64,000 nucleotides of DNA, taken from NCBI GenBank assembly GCA_030849045.1, contig JASAOL010000562.1:1-64000 (forward strand), read 5' to 3'. The translations under genes were made by a program, and so were the position numbers. Shown here piece by piece: positions 46,954 to 57,554 of this stretch (positions are counted from its first letter, which is position 1; every line of letters starts with the position of its first letter). The DNA is from Wallacemonas rigidus. Its lineage: Eukaryota; Euglenozoa; Kinetoplastea; Trypanosomatida; Trypanosomatidae. The notes under the pieces are model-generated. The model ran no database searches and was not told the origin of the DNA. It saw only the letters and a list, made by a program, of their open reading frames with translations.

Positions 46954-49900
46954 TCACTCAATGACGCCAACGGCGCGAGAGAGTGGGAGAATGTGCTTGT
47001 AGAACCTGTCAATGACGGTGCTCATCTCCATGCCCTCACCCGGCAGCCGCGACATGTGCACATTCCAGAAACTACTCGGTGGAGCGGGTAGTAGCGTCAG
47101 CCCACGCGTGCCTTCATCGATGTACACAGGAGCCTGCTCCACGCTTTCGGTTCCGTACACCTCGCAGTACGCCATCCAGTAAGCGTTGACACGCGCGGTG
47201 TGAAAAGACGGCGTGGAGCCAGTCGCCGACGTCACGCTCTTTCTGTCTGCACTGTCCTTCGAGTCGACAGCGCTATCACTGTCACTGGCGAGCGAAGAGC
47301 ACAGCGCGAAGCTCGGTGAGCGCGAAGATCCCGATGAAGAGGGGGAGCCACCAAAAGGGGAAGTGGAGCGGGATGACGAAGGGAGGTCCCACCGACGCCG
47401 GACACTGTGCTGTGAGCGGCCTGGGACACGCGCGCGCTTCTGCCCAGGACGCGCAACCCGGTGGGCTGTTTGAAGACCTTTGAGTGGCATCGGAAGAAGG
47501 CCGCGGTCGCTGTCGTCATCACCGTCGTCGTCGTCGTCAGTGTCTACATACGCGGGAAGCGACGGAAGCGATGACAACGGTCCTGCATGGCCGTCAGTGT
47601 TCTTCGCGTCGTCGTCGCTGGCGTCGGAGACGAACGCGATGCTCGGCACCGACGCAGAAGACGCAGCATCCGAATTCGCATCCAGGCGCGCCTTGGCCTC
47701 CTTCCGCTCCTCCGCATAGACAGTCTCCAAGCGCGAAAGGAAAATGAGTTTTACCACGGCATCACAGACAAAGCGCAGCAACGTGTGTCGTGGAGAGCGG
47801 GCGGTCGCGTCCTGCAGCAAGTCGTGAGCGTACTGCACCCGCTCCGTCTGCGCAGCACAGAAGAGACCGACCACCATGAGCATCAACGGCATGGAGGACC
47901 CGCCAGGTAACGCCGCCTCTGGGCCTAGGCCTACCGCACGGTGAAGAGCGGCGGTGACGGCTTTCTTGACGTGCCCACGCACACTGGAGGACCAGACCAG
48001 GTGCGCGTTCGCGACTAGGACTGCCTGTAGCTCCCCTTCATCGAGCCCACACCCGCATTGCAGGGAGAGAAGTCTTGTCAGGGACGTTGGGAGGATCTTC
48101 AAGGTGGCCTCCACACCCTGAGCAAGGCACTTGTCCACGAAGGAGAACCCATGCCTGGAGGGGACGGCGAGGTGTTGAAGTCTCGCTACCACTCGGCTCT
48201 CTGGCGTGTCTTCCTTCTCAGAGGTGCCGTCAACGCCTTTCGCGGACGCGTCGAGGGGCTCCGCAAAGCACCGCGTAAGGGAAAGCGATTCAATCGCGTG
48301 ACAAAGCACGGCGTGTCGAAAAAGGAAAATCGGATGGTACCAGGCGGTCAGGTTGGCTGCCTCGAATTCGGCGTTGTAGTGGCATAGGGGGCACGAGAGC
48401 TGGGTCGGACCGCGACGACGGAGAAAGGCACCGCGACAGCGCCCACACGCGAGCTGGTCCGCTCGACCTTGGTAAGGGGCGAGCCGGAGCGCGACGGAGA
48501 CCTCCTTGAGTGAGAGGAAGCCGGACCACGGTGTGCGCTGGGCTGCTTGGCCTGCGCGATCTGTCAGCCGTCTTTGCTCATAAACATCAATGGGGAGCGA
48601 GGGCGCTGCAAGCTCGACAAACGGCGGCCAGAGATCGTCGAAAAAGGCAGACAGCGTCCGACACAGAGCGAGTGACGCCGCAGAGGACGCATGCGAGTCC
48701 ATCAGCGTCACTGGGAGCAGGGTCATGTCTGGTCCCAGTGCTTCCTCGCCGTCGACCATTTCGGGCTCCGAAGCTGGTGGTGACGTCGTCATGTTGTCAG
48801 CAAAGAGAGCGGTGAGAACTGCGCGCGACTCCTCGCCGAGCTCACGCGCACGCGGTGAAAAACAGCTTTGCAACAGACCCAACACGATGCACTGCTTCAC
48901 AAATGGGCGTGTAAAACCAAGCTCCGTGTAAATGTACGTCTCCTCCGTCGGCCGCATGCCGCCAAAAACACGCGAAGGCCGCGTGCTCAGTGTTTCTGCA
49001 AGAATGCCATGCTGACTCGAGTCGTGGTGTCGCCGACGTCCATCGAAAGGGATACGGCTTGCCAGGACTGTGCGTACCTTCGCATACGGGGTCAGCGTCA
49101 GACGTTGCGCCACCGCGTGCACGCCGATCACATAAAAAGCAAGCAACGTCTCAGCCAAAAAAGCGGTGTCGTGCAGACGTGCGTTCATCGCGATTGGCAG
49201 CGCGTCAGGAAGCAGTGGTGACAAGGCGCGGCGCAACGCCTCGTCTGTCGTGCGCACCACCGCCGCACTGTCTCTCTGCTCGTGGGCGGCCGCGTCTTCG
49301 TGCGGGTCTCCTCGCTGCACAGAATCGTGGCCACTGGCTTCGCGTGCTTGTCGTTTGCGGATGCGCTCCGCCTCATGGTGTTGAATGACGCGTAGGATGC
49401 AATAGTTCGCGGCTTCGTGCGCCACTTCAGCGACCGCAGACTCGCACACATCAAGCAGTGACTGCGTTGGGCGAGCGACCGGTGCGGCGGGCATCACCGG
49501 GGGCACAACGACCGAAGCCTTTTGGGTGACTGTCTTCTGTTCCACACCAGCAAAGCGTGCGCTCATCGCGGAGACGACCTCATCGGTGGTGTCGCGCAGC
49601 AAGAAGGAGTGCGGCACAACGGTCTGTACACTGGGCAGCAGACGCGGCACCTGACGCAGCACCGCGGCGGCCGGCTGACAGCCTGCATCACACCGCGCGA
49701 GAACCCGCTGGCCACGCGCCTCAATCGCCTGCGCACTCTCCGCCGGCTCCGCTTCCTCGCTGTAGTTGTTGTGGCTGTCAGTTGTCTCGTCGCGCGTCGC
49801 AGGCGTGTCGTCACCTTCCAGAGGAATGCGGCACGGGTACACGAGATAATTTTGCTTGACGTGTTGCGCGTGTCGGGCTGGATCAGCCGCGTCGGCGAGC

Positions 49901-51846
49901 TTACGGTGTAGCCACGACTTCTGTAGCGCGTAGGCGAACACGACATGCTCGCACGTGCCAAAGCCCGCGAGACGGTAAATGTACACCGGCCGCGTTTGCC
50001 CAAAGCGAAAAATGCGGTACGTCGCTTGGGCGTCGTTGGCGGGATTCCAGCCCACGTCCAGCAAGAGGCAGTGGTTGGCCGCCGTCAGTTTGATCCCAAC
50101 GCCGCCGGCGCCGACGGATGCCACCATGACTGGGGAGGAGGTGTCATCGTTGAAGGCTGCGATGGACGCGCGGCGATCTACGTTGCTCCTCGCGCCGGTC
50201 AGCACAAGCGGCTCAACCTGAAGGTCGCGGCGAACAAGCGCACACACGAGCATCACGTGCGAAATATATCGGGAGTACACCACCACCTTCTCGCGGCGGT
50301 CATGCACAATGTGCCGCACAAGCGCCAACGTAAAGGTCAGCTTCGGGGACTGGCTGACATCGATGATTTCCACGTCGGTCGACGCTGCCCATCCGTCTGC
50401 GACCTCATCGTCAACGCTGTCCGCGTTCTCGCTCTCACTCAGATCCTGTCCGTCGCGCTGCGCACGCCTGCCATCTTGTGGCCGACCCTCTGCTGATGAC
50501 GGTACTGGCAGTGGCGACGCGTGCTTCTCCGCATCGTCGAAATCAATGGTGACGAGACACGGATGTAGGCACAGGTGGCTCGATTGATGGTACAAGCTGA
50601 GCATGATCACACTATGGTCCTTCTTGACCATGCGTGCCGCGAAATGCTTCTGCATACGTCGATACATCCTGTCCTGGGTCGCGGAAAGGTTGAAAAAAAA
50701 GACATGTTCGTGGCGTGGCGGCAGCGCGGCCTCCAGCAGCTCCGGTCCGCAGTGGTGCACGGTGTCCGCGAAGAATAGGCGCAGCGAGGCGACGCACCTT
50801 TGCATCTCGCGGAAGTGCGAGAGGGACGCGTCTGAGCACTGGCCGCGCTCGATCGGGGCGACAAAGTACTTGTGGAACTTCTTCGTGTCGAGCAGTCGCC
50901 CCGTCACCACAGACTGCATCACATTGTAGTCCTCAAGGTGGTTCTGGATGGGCGTGCCCGTCACTGCGAGCCGCAGTTGTGTGTGGCACAGATGCCGAGA
51001 GAGCGTCCGCATCAGCACAGAAGACTGTGTGCGCAGACGGTGCGCCTCGTCCAGAACAAGTACATCAGCGGACTCGAGCATATCAAGGAGCGTGACAGTC
51101 GCAGACAGTGGCACGCGAGCACGAATCGCATCGAGCGCCGACCACACACGATCAGTACGCCCTTGCTTCGATGGTGTCGCTGTTGACCCGCACTGTTCGA
51201 CGAGGTGCTGAGCGTAGTGGATGAATTCCTCGTAGCCCATGATCAAAATACCACCTTCTTTGTAGTATGACGTGAGGATGGCGTTGTACTGCGGCATCGA
51301 TGAGCTCATGCTGCTCGTGGACGCCGATGGCACGTACGTCGGGAGGGACACACGTCCGAACAGCTCAGGTCGCACCCACTCGTCCATCGTCTGCTGCCAG
51401 TGGGAGACGCAGCTGAGAGGGCACAGCACAAGCACGCGGAGGGCCCGGCACAGCTTTGGTAGTGCGGAAGGTTTACTTCCACCCACGTCGGCGCCCAGCG
51501 CATAGCTGCGCTTCAGCGTCATGAGCCACAGTTGAGCCTGAAGAAGGAGAACAAACGCCACCGAGGTGAGCGTCTTACCCAGGCCCATGGAGTGACCGAG
51601 GACGCAGCCGTGCATCTGGTGGTACAAGTCAAGGCGCTGTGCGAGAGTACATGAAGAGGAGCGCGCTGCCATGCGCAGCAAACCTTCATCCACAATTCTG
51701 TGCCAGACGAAATGAAGTGCGTCTACCTGGTGTGGTCGCAGCACAGACGCCAGCGCATCGGGAATGACCAGCGACGAGGTCCAGCTGGGTGTGAACGATG
51801 ACGTGAGCACGCCACCCGATGGCGCACGGTGAGGGTCGCCACTCAT
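46954..51846 (-). CDS. SNF2-family ATPase, ATRX/RAD54-like
   Basis: A 1630-residue chromatin-remodelling-type ATPase, presumably nuclear. The N-terminal helicase lobe has LRPHQVDALHFVW (36-48), Walker A MGLGKT (87-92) in the CVLGHSMGLGKT context typical of ATRX-like proteins, DEAH (266-269) and TGTPIQN (296-302). The C-terminal lobe includes VVVYSRYISHVMLVCALV, GAGGVGIKLTAANHCLLLD and RIFRFGQTRPVYIYR. After the motor, a CxxC-x14-CxxC zinc site (CGRCRGAFLRRRGPTQLSCPLC, quoted ends) sits near 1130-1155. The last 300 residues are acidic and Ser-rich, with a DDDDDGDDDSD run, then a conserved-looking end. No thymine-hydroxylase domain is present, so it is not JBP2. The role in this organism is inference. 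Confidence 0.88.
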   Translation of the reverse strand: MSGDPHRAPSGGVLTSSFTPSWTSSLVIPDALASVLRPHQVDALHFVWHRIVDEGLLRMAARSSSCTLAQRLDLYHQMHGCVLGHSMGLGKTLTSVAFVLLLQAQLWLMTLKRSYALGADVGGSKPSALPKLCRALRVLVLCPLSCVSHWQQTMDEWVRPELFGRVSLPTYVPSASTSSMSSSMPQYNAILTSYYKEGGILIMGYEEFIHYAQHLVEQCGSTATPSKQGRTDRVWSALDAIRARVPLSATVTLLDMLESADVLVLDEAHRLRTQSSVLMRTLSRHLCHTQLRLAVTGTPIQNHLEDYNVMQSVVTGRLLDTKKFHKYFVAPIERGQCSDASLSHFREMQRCVASLRLFFADTVHHCGPELLEAALPPRHEHVFFFNLSATQDRMYRRMQKHFAARMVKKDHSVIMLSLYHQSSHLCLHPCLVTIDFDDAEKHASPLPVPSSAEGRPQDGRRAQRDGQDLSESENADSVDDEVADGWAASTDVEIIDVSQSPKLTFTLALVRHIVHDRREKVVVYSRYISHVMLVCALVRRDLQVEPLVLTGARSNVDRRASIAAFNDDTSSPVMVASVGAGGVGIKLTAANHCLLLDVGWNPANDAQATYRIFRFGQTRPVYIYRLAGFGTCEHVVFAYALQKSWLHRKLADAADPARHAQHVKQNYLVYPCRIPLEGDDTPATRDETTDSHNNYSEEAEPAESAQAIEARGQRVLARCDAGCQPAAAVLRQVPRLLPSVQTVVPHSFLLRDTTDEVVSAMSARFAGVEQKTVTQKASVVVPPVMPAAPVARPTQSLLDVCESAVAEVAHEAANYCILRVIQHHEAERIRKRQAREASGHDSVQRGDPHEDAAAHEQRDSAAVVRTTDEALRRALSPLLPDALPIAMNARLHDTAFLAETLLAFYVIGVHAVAQRLTLTPYAKVRTVLASRIPFDGRRRHHDSSQHGILAETLSTRPSRVFGGMRPTEETYIYTELGFTRPFVKQCIVLGLLQSCFSPRARELGEESRAVLTALFADNMTTSPPASEPEMVDGEEALGPDMTLLPVTLMDSHASSAASLALCRTLSAFFDDLWPPFVELAAPSLPIDVYEQRRLTDRAGQAAQRTPWSGFLSLKEVSVALRLAPYQGRADQLACGRCRGAFLRRRGPTQLSCPLCHYNAEFEAANLTAWYHPIFLFRHAVLCHAIESLSLTRCFAEPLDASAKGVDGTSEKEDTPESRVVARLQHLAVPSRHGFSFVDKCLAQGVEATLKILPTSLTRLLSLQCGCGLDEGELQAVLVANAHLVWSSSVRGHVKKAVTAALHRAVGLGPEAALPGGSSMPLMLMVVGLFCAAQTERVQYAHDLLQDATARSPRHTLLRFVCDAVVKLIFLSRLETVYAEERKEAKARLDANSDAASSASVPSIAFVSDASDDDAKNTDGHAGPLSSLPSLPAYVDTDDDDDGDDDSDRGLLPMPLKGLQTAHRVARPGQKRARVPGRSQHSVRRRWDLPSSSRSTSPFGGSPSSSGSSRSPSFALCSSLASDSDSAVDSKDSADRKSVTSATGSTPSFHTARVNAYWMAYCEVYGTESVEQAPVYIDEGTRGLTLLPAPPSSFWNVHMSRLPGEGMEMSTVIDRFYKHILPLSRAVGVIE

Positions 51847-52914
51847 ACTATCTCAAAAGCAAAGTTCGCCTTGTGGGATACGGGAAAATCGCCGGCCCAC
51901 TGTCTGTGTTACCTATTGTTGTTCGTTACAGACACAGTCAGGCCCTTTGTGTGCGTGTGCTCACTGTTGGAAGAAACCAAAACCGGATGCGAGGAGCGAG
52001 CCGTCCCTCTGCCTTGCCGCTCTGCCGGGTGTTTTTATGTGATGATGTGATTAGGCAGCTATCCGTGCGTCAAATAAGTATGCGTATAGGCATAAATATG
52101 TATATTTATGTGTATAATGAGAGAGTACTCAGACTCGCTCAAGAAGAGAGAGAGCGTAGCGCCACTCCTGGATGTCGTTGTTTGCCGTTCTCTCACTCCA
52201 CAGATTCTGTTCACGATTTGCGTTGATTGCAAAAAAAAAAAAAAACTCAGTGATGACGGACGGAGCCACACACACACAAATACATACATACATACACAGA
52301 AGAGGAAAGAGCACACATGTCGATGCGCAGAAGGGTGAAGAGGGGCGTTTTTAGTGAGAGGGGAATCGGCGTTTAGCAGACAGGAGAAGAGTGTGAGAGA
52401 CCTTGACAAGGGGCACGCAACAAGCTAGTGACGGAAGCCGCGCCGCTCATCCGTTCTTTTTTTTTTTTTTGCAATCGGCGTGCGTTGCACCTCAAAGCAA
52501 AGATCAGACATGGAGAGGTGAAGTCGTCTGGCAACGGCTCTGTGGTGTGGAAATTGTCGGCTGGTGTCCTTGTCTTCGTTTTAAATCCTCATGGGCTACG
52601 CACAACACCGGGAGAAAAAAAAAGACGCATTTCCGTTCGTTGGGTGTAATGGGGTTTGTGTCCTCTGTGGTACAGTCGGCATGGACAGAGAGTTATGTGT
52701 CCGTGCCAGCTTTTGTTTCCTTCTTAAGCGCCTGCAAGTGCATCAAAACGGAACAAAACAAAAGTAATAGGTCGAACAATGATAACAGAGCCCAGTGATG
52801 TTTACCTCTACTCGATTCACAACACGACAAAATGAGGAGAGGAGCGCCAAGGGCGAATGGCAGACCCCCCCCCCACACACACGTACGACACGTACGACAC
52901 ACGTGTACATAAAA
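51847..52914. other. Spacer between SNF2 and the ER membrane protein gene
   Basis: 1.07 kb, AT-richer, with A-run 52231-52244, AC and ATAC repeats near 52268-52297, a T-run 52458-52471 and a C-run 52867-52874. Frames here are microsatellite-driven. No gene seen. Confidence 0.55.
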
Positions 52915-53745
52915 TCAATCCGTATGATAGTGCTGCTCCTGCCTGCGCCGCTGTTGCTCGCGCATGGCTGCCTGCACACGAGGTCCGTAAAAGCGCATGA
53001 CCAGAAAGAGACCAACGCCGACGAGAATGAGAGGTAGGCTCGCGACGAGTATGGAGAGGAGGTACGCCGCAATCGCAGCCGGTAAATCGGTGAAGCCTGA
53101 AGTGTAACTGTAGATCGTGGATGGCGCCTGCAGGACGGCGTAGTAGAGAACGGCGAACGGGTACAGGCAGATGTAGCCGACCATCCACTCCATGACAAAT
53201 CCAACGAGGAGGTCGGTGATGGATTCCACCTCGCCCACGCGCCACAGCGACGAGTACCAGGCATTGTCGTAGCTGGCTTTCTTGACGAATTTGACGGAGT
53301 CGGACATCTTGGATCGCAGCTCACCCGCGAGCTGAGTGGACACCACGCCATAGAGAGGGCGGAGCTTGTCTAGCATCATGTTCTCCTGCGCGCGTACCGT
53401 GTTGAGTTCAACGAGGGCCTCATTGTACGCCTCATCAAGTATGCGGATCTTCGCACGGTCCTCCTTCTTCGTATAGAAGAATCCCTCGCGTTTTTTGGCC
53501 TTATCGAGTGCGTCCTGAGCCTTGTACACTCTTGCGAGTGCCGCGTGCTGCTCATTGTGACGCAGCTCCAAAATCTCTTTTTCCCAGAATTGGATCTGTT
53601 CGTGTCGGTTGCCCTTGACCACAGCCTTGAGCGGATCTGCCTTGGCGCTCGCAGTCGTCGGCGTGGTGAGAAGAAGGACCAATAGCACAGCAAGTGCCAG
53701 GCACGCTACTCCATGCGCGTGCGTGCGCCGTGCGTGGTTGACCAT
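52915..53745 (-). CDS. Unrecognised secretory-pathway membrane protein with coiled coil
   Basis: A 276-residue protein I do not recognise. A signal peptide or anchor is clear (ACLALAVLLVLLLTTPTTASA, about 14-34, quoted in part). A charged helical, likely coiled-coil, region follows (about 40-130; EILELRHNEQHAALARVYKA). Two or three TM helices lie in the second half (about 165-195, 200-225 and 228-252). The tail is basic with a run of Arg and Gln, ending HYHTD. This suggests an ER or Golgi membrane protein with a lumenal coiled coil. The frame runs upstream to 54189, but the strong splice acceptor at 53750 places those codons outside the mRNA. Confidence 0.85.
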   Translation of the reverse strand: MVNHARRTHAHGVACLALAVLLVLLLTTPTTASAKADPLKAVVKGNRHEQIQFWEKEILELRHNEQHAALARVYKAQDALDKAKKREGFFYTKKEDRAKIRILDEAYNEALVELNTVRAQENMMLDKLRPLYGVVSTQLAGELRSKMSDSVKFVKKASYDNAWYSSLWRVGEVESITDLLVGFVMEWMVGYICLYPFAVLYYAVLQAPSTIYSYTSGFTDLPAAIAAYLLSILVASLPLILVGVGLFLVMRFYGPRVQAAMREQQRRRQEQHYHTD

Positions 53746-54767
53746 GATGCTGCGGTGAGAGAGAGAGAGAGAGCGGGCACTACCCAATGACAAGAGCTGG
53801 ACTGGACCGTCAAAAGGTGGAGGAGAGAAGTGAAAAGGAGGGATGCACTGGCACAGACACAAGCAGAAGAGCACACGTGTTCTGACAAGGGGTAACGATG
53901 TGGGGGGCTGAGACCGTTTTCTTTGGTATTTGTTTTTATGTGTTGTGAGCCTACTACGCAGAGCGGGAGGGACGGCAAGAGAGGGAAATTGGAGAGAACC
54001 AGTAGCAGGACGGGATAAAAGGAAGAGAGAAACGTTATGAAACGGTGCGTGACAGGTGGTGGGCGAGAGCAGTGGAAGCGTGCTTGTTGGCTGTTCGGTC
54101 AGACGACGCGGTTGAGGCAGACCCAAACACAACAAAGAGATACCAATGGCAGCAGCCTCCGCTCCTCCGATGCGAGCCGCGCACCCCACGCCGCCGGAGC
54201 AGGCGTGACCGGCATGAGATCCTCTTCAGGCGGCCTCGCATGGGAGAGATGTTGTCGTCTTGAGTTTGTTTGTTTTTTGGGGAGCCATCGCGATCTCACG
54301 ATGTTGCTGGAGGTGCCAGCGTTGAAGGCTGCTTTTTTTTTTTATCGTCAGTTCATCGTGCTTAGCTACTTTTGAGTGATGACTGCACTGACAGGCAGTG
54401 TCCAACGAAGCCCAGACGACATCACCACCATGGTCAATGACACACATACACACACAAGCGACCTGAAAAAAAAAAAAAGGACGTCCGTGTGGGCGAATGA
54501 CTGACGGAGACGCAGACTACAGCACGACCAGGGTTGTGAAAGCCTTTGGGCTTTACTCGCACAGTCCACCTCACCGCTAAGTTTGCTTGATCCATGGCCT
54601 TCTTCTCTTGTTTAGTATCTTCCATAACCTCACACAACACCAAATTGGAAAGCATGCCCACTGCGCACAGACCCCGGCGAACTGAGCCTCGTCGTCGCGT
54701 GGGCTTTCCCTGGCATCGTGAACGACATACGCAAGGCTTCCTCGGAGGCCTTCACCTCTCGGGGTTC
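53746..54767. other. Spacer between the ER protein gene and Sec24
   Basis: Contains the acceptor above, a T-run at 54334-54344, an A-run at 54465-54477 and the Sec24 3' UTR. The in-phase extension of the ER protein (53746-54189) is not protein-like. No gene seen. Confidence 0.6.
53750..53775 (-). promoter_or_regulatory. Trans-splice acceptor just before the ER membrane protein start
   Basis: A CT repeat on the minus strand (53775-53755) is followed by AG at 53751-53750. The ATG begins at 53745, so the 5' UTR beyond the spliced leader would be only 4 nucleotides. Confidence 0.65.
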
Positions 54768-57554
54768 TTACTGAGTGCTGCCGCTAACCTTCTGATACAG
54801 TGTCAACAAGTAATCACCGTAGGATGGAAGCTGCCGCACGGCATCCTCGGTCATGCAGCGCGTCAGGGAAGGCTCGTACACCGAGTTCCCCTGTGGGCAC
54901 AGGGCGACAGCAGCCTTGTAGATAGGCTGGCAGAGCTTCAGCTGCTCATCCACAAGCTTGTTCATGCGTTGGCGAAGTGCCGCGAGCTCGTCCTGAGAGG
55001 CGCTGCAGAGCGCCTCATTGCCCACATCGCCCGTATTCGCGCTGTCCAGCCCGAGTGCTCTCAGCACTGTGTTAGAGACGGACTTACCTAACCAAATGAC
55101 GACCACCATGCCGGCGTTCACCAGATACACGCTATCCGACGAGAAGTACGACTGCGAGGCATAGACCGGTGCAGGCAGCTGCTCAACGGGGGTGTACGGC
55201 GAGTACAGCTGATACGACCATCCCAAGTAAAACGTCAGCATCCCCTCCGGCGTCCCAGCGATCACAGAGGCCATACTCGCCACACGCTCGTCCGGTAGGA
55301 TTGTGCGCGTCGTCGCCAGGCCCGTGGCTGGCAGGCGGAAAAAGCCGTTCAGAATCTGCGGCACAAAACGCAGCGTCTCCGGCATCAACAACTCCTTCGC
55401 CTGCGGCCGCACACCCTGCCCTTCCATATGCTTGACGCTCGCTCGCAGGATGGCGACCAACCTGTCCGTGGCCTTTTGCTGCGCCTGCGGGAATGGCATG
55501 GAGACGGCGTCGTCCACGCACATTTTTGTCAGGAAGCTCGCGACACCCAGAGAATTGGCTGAGTTGAGGATGCGACCTGGAGAGGCGACTACAGGGACTT
55601 GGATGGTGTGGCACCGAATGCGACGCTCGCGGTTACGTGTCGTGTAGACAAGCGCAAACTGCACGTAGGCGAAGGAGCCTTTGAAGTTCGGTCCCACCTT
55701 GAATTCCACCGCGTAGCTGGCATCCTCGTCCGAGATGGGCAGCGCGAGGAGGTCGGGCTCGCGGACGTGACAGTGGCCGAAGAAGTTTGTCACGATTAAC
55801 CCGTTCGACGTTCTCACCCGCAAGATGCAGTCAAACGCCGTAAAGCGCGTGAGGAGATGCGCGACATGGCTCGCGAGGCCATTCATCGACTGGGGCGAGA
55901 TGCGATGGATAGTGCCCGAGGTGAAGCGCGCGAGTGGTGCGAAGGTCGTCAGGTCCTGGTCGGTGCCACAACCAGCGATGATGTCGATGGAGATGCTGCT
56001 GTTCGAGCACGCCAGCGCACGCTGCTTGTACCAGTCATTCGCCGCCGCGCACATTGTGTATTCCTTCGGCTGATTCGAGAGCTTCGAGGCGTCAAAGCGG
56101 GTCTTGAGCTTGCCCTCGCCGGCCGACGGGATGGAGCAGACGAGCGACACGATCTTACCACCGCAGCGCTCCAAAATGGAGATGGACGCCGTGATGGCTG
56201 GGCCGTAAGCGCACTCGACATCTTTTGTCTGTCTGAACATACCGGGCATCTTTTCAAGGAGCTCCTTGACCAGGCGATACGACTCCTTCACTGGCACGAG
56301 CAGCTCGTCGACCGAGCAGGGCAGCTCCAGCGACTCCAACTTGAACTGGTCATTGACATTGCAGATGTCGTTTACTGTGTCTGGCGCCATCATGATGCGC
56401 GGGGCGGTGAAGCTGGGGTGAAGACCAAAGAAGTACACGGTTGCGTCGTAGCCGACGATGCTGATGTGCACCGCATCGTCGGCGTCCTTCATCTTCTCGA
56501 GCGCCGTCAGCGCGCCTTGGCATGCTCGGTACAACGCACCGGAAGATACAGCGGGGTAGGAACAGTCCAGCATCAGCACAAAGGCAGGGCGCTTAGGAGG
56601 GCGGCGCAGGAACTCCTCGGTGGGGTAAAAGTCGACACTACAGTGCTGGAGTTCAGGACGGTCATAGATGTCTTGGCGTTGGCCGGAGTTCGAATCGAGC
56701 GGGCTGTAGTAGTCGGGCAGCACGTCGTTCATTTGACGACACAGGATGCACTGCCAGCTGCGGCCGCCGTTCGTGAATGTCGTAAAGGGGTTGATGTAGG
56801 CGGCGCACTTGCGACACCGCACCATGCGCTTGAGGGCCGTGAAGTCCACCTCAGGTAGCTTCGTCTCTGCGAAGGGGTGAATGGTGAAGCCGAGCGGAAT
56901 CTGCAGAGAGTCGGCGAGCGTCTGCGTGGCGGGCAGACAGCTCACCGTCGGTCTTACCGAGAGACGAGTCACAGTCTGAATGTGCGCTGGGGCGGGCATC
57001 TTCTCGACGAGATCCTCCTGGAGATCTTGCGGCAGCAGACGCGGGATCGACGGGTGGTCAAGAAAGCGGCTTTGATCGTTGTGCCGAAGAAGGCGCGCTC
57101 GGCATACGCGAACAACATCTAGATTGGGTGCGGCAGGCTGGTACGACTGCTGTGGGGGTTGATATGCAGGTTGACCTTGCTGGCCAGGCACCGGGTACGG
57201 CGCCGGATATGCCTGTTGAGGCGCCTGGGCAGATGGCTGTTGCGGTTGCGGCTGCGAGCCGTATGCACCACCTTGTTGAGAGCCATACGGGCCTGGTGTG
57301 CGGTACGGTCCGGCGTACGCATTGGTAGCCGGCGCCGCGCCCATCGCATACGGATCCGTGTAGCCGCCACCGTAGCCTTGTGATGTGGGCTGGGCAGGCA
57401 TCGGCTGCGGCACCGGTTGAGCCGGTTGGTTGTTGTAGACCAAGTTGGGATCTTCGAAGGAGTGGCGCAGGTTTGGCGGAGGGACTTCGGCAGGCTTGGG
57501 CTTGGGTGCCGCCTGCGACGCCTGGAAGTACGACGGTGGCACAGCGGAGTTCAT
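54768..57554 (-). CDS. SEC24: COPII coat subunit Sec24
   Basis: A 928-residue COPII component that selects cargo for ER-to-Golgi vesicles and forms the inner coat with Sec23. The N-terminal 170 residues are Pro/Gln/Tyr/Ala-rich and disordered. The zinc finger CRKC-x19-CILC lies at about 243-270 within VRCRKCAAYINPF. The trunk (vWA-like) domain follows with FVLMLDCSYPAVSSGALY (about 322-339) and GKIVSLVCSIPSAGEGKL. The beta-sandwich, helical and gelsolin-like domains fill the rest, ending in SLTRCMTEDAVRQLPSYGDYLL, all in Sec24 order. The length matches the family (about 900-1100). The predicted splice AG directly abuts the ATG. Confidence 0.96.
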   Translation of the reverse strand: MNSAVPPSYFQASQAAPKPKPAEVPPPNLRHSFEDPNLVYNNQPAQPVPQPMPAQPTSQGYGGGYTDPYAMGAAPATNAYAGPYRTPGPYGSQQGGAYGSQPQPQQPSAQAPQQAYPAPYPVPGQQGQPAYQPPQQSYQPAAPNLDVVRVCRARLLRHNDQSRFLDHPSIPRLLPQDLQEDLVEKMPAPAHIQTVTRLSVRPTVSCLPATQTLADSLQIPLGFTIHPFAETKLPEVDFTALKRMVRCRKCAAYINPFTTFTNGGRSWQCILCRQMNDVLPDYYSPLDSNSGQRQDIYDRPELQHCSVDFYPTEEFLRRPPKRPAFVLMLDCSYPAVSSGALYRACQGALTALEKMKDADDAVHISIVGYDATVYFFGLHPSFTAPRIMMAPDTVNDICNVNDQFKLESLELPCSVDELLVPVKESYRLVKELLEKMPGMFRQTKDVECAYGPAITASISILERCGGKIVSLVCSIPSAGEGKLKTRFDASKLSNQPKEYTMCAAANDWYKQRALACSNSSISIDIIAGCGTDQDLTTFAPLARFTSGTIHRISPQSMNGLASHVAHLLTRFTAFDCILRVRTSNGLIVTNFFGHCHVREPDLLALPISDEDASYAVEFKVGPNFKGSFAYVQFALVYTTRNRERRIRCHTIQVPVVASPGRILNSANSLGVASFLTKMCVDDAVSMPFPQAQQKATDRLVAILRASVKHMEGQGVRPQAKELLMPETLRFVPQILNGFFRLPATGLATTRTILPDERVASMASVIAGTPEGMLTFYLGWSYQLYSPYTPVEQLPAPVYASQSYFSSDSVYLVNAGMVVVIWLGKSVSNTVLRALGLDSANTGDVGNEALCSASQDELAALRQRMNKLVDEQLKLCQPIYKAAVALCPQGNSVYEPSLTRCMTEDAVRQLPSYGDYLLTLYQKVSGSTQ

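Noticed and set aside
46954-51846. JBP2-type base J protein
   Set aside because: It has an SNF2 motor but no thymine-hydroxylase domain at the N-terminus.
53746-54189. N-terminal extension of the ER membrane protein
   Set aside because: The acceptor at 53750 removes it, and a good signal peptide starts at the downstream ATG.
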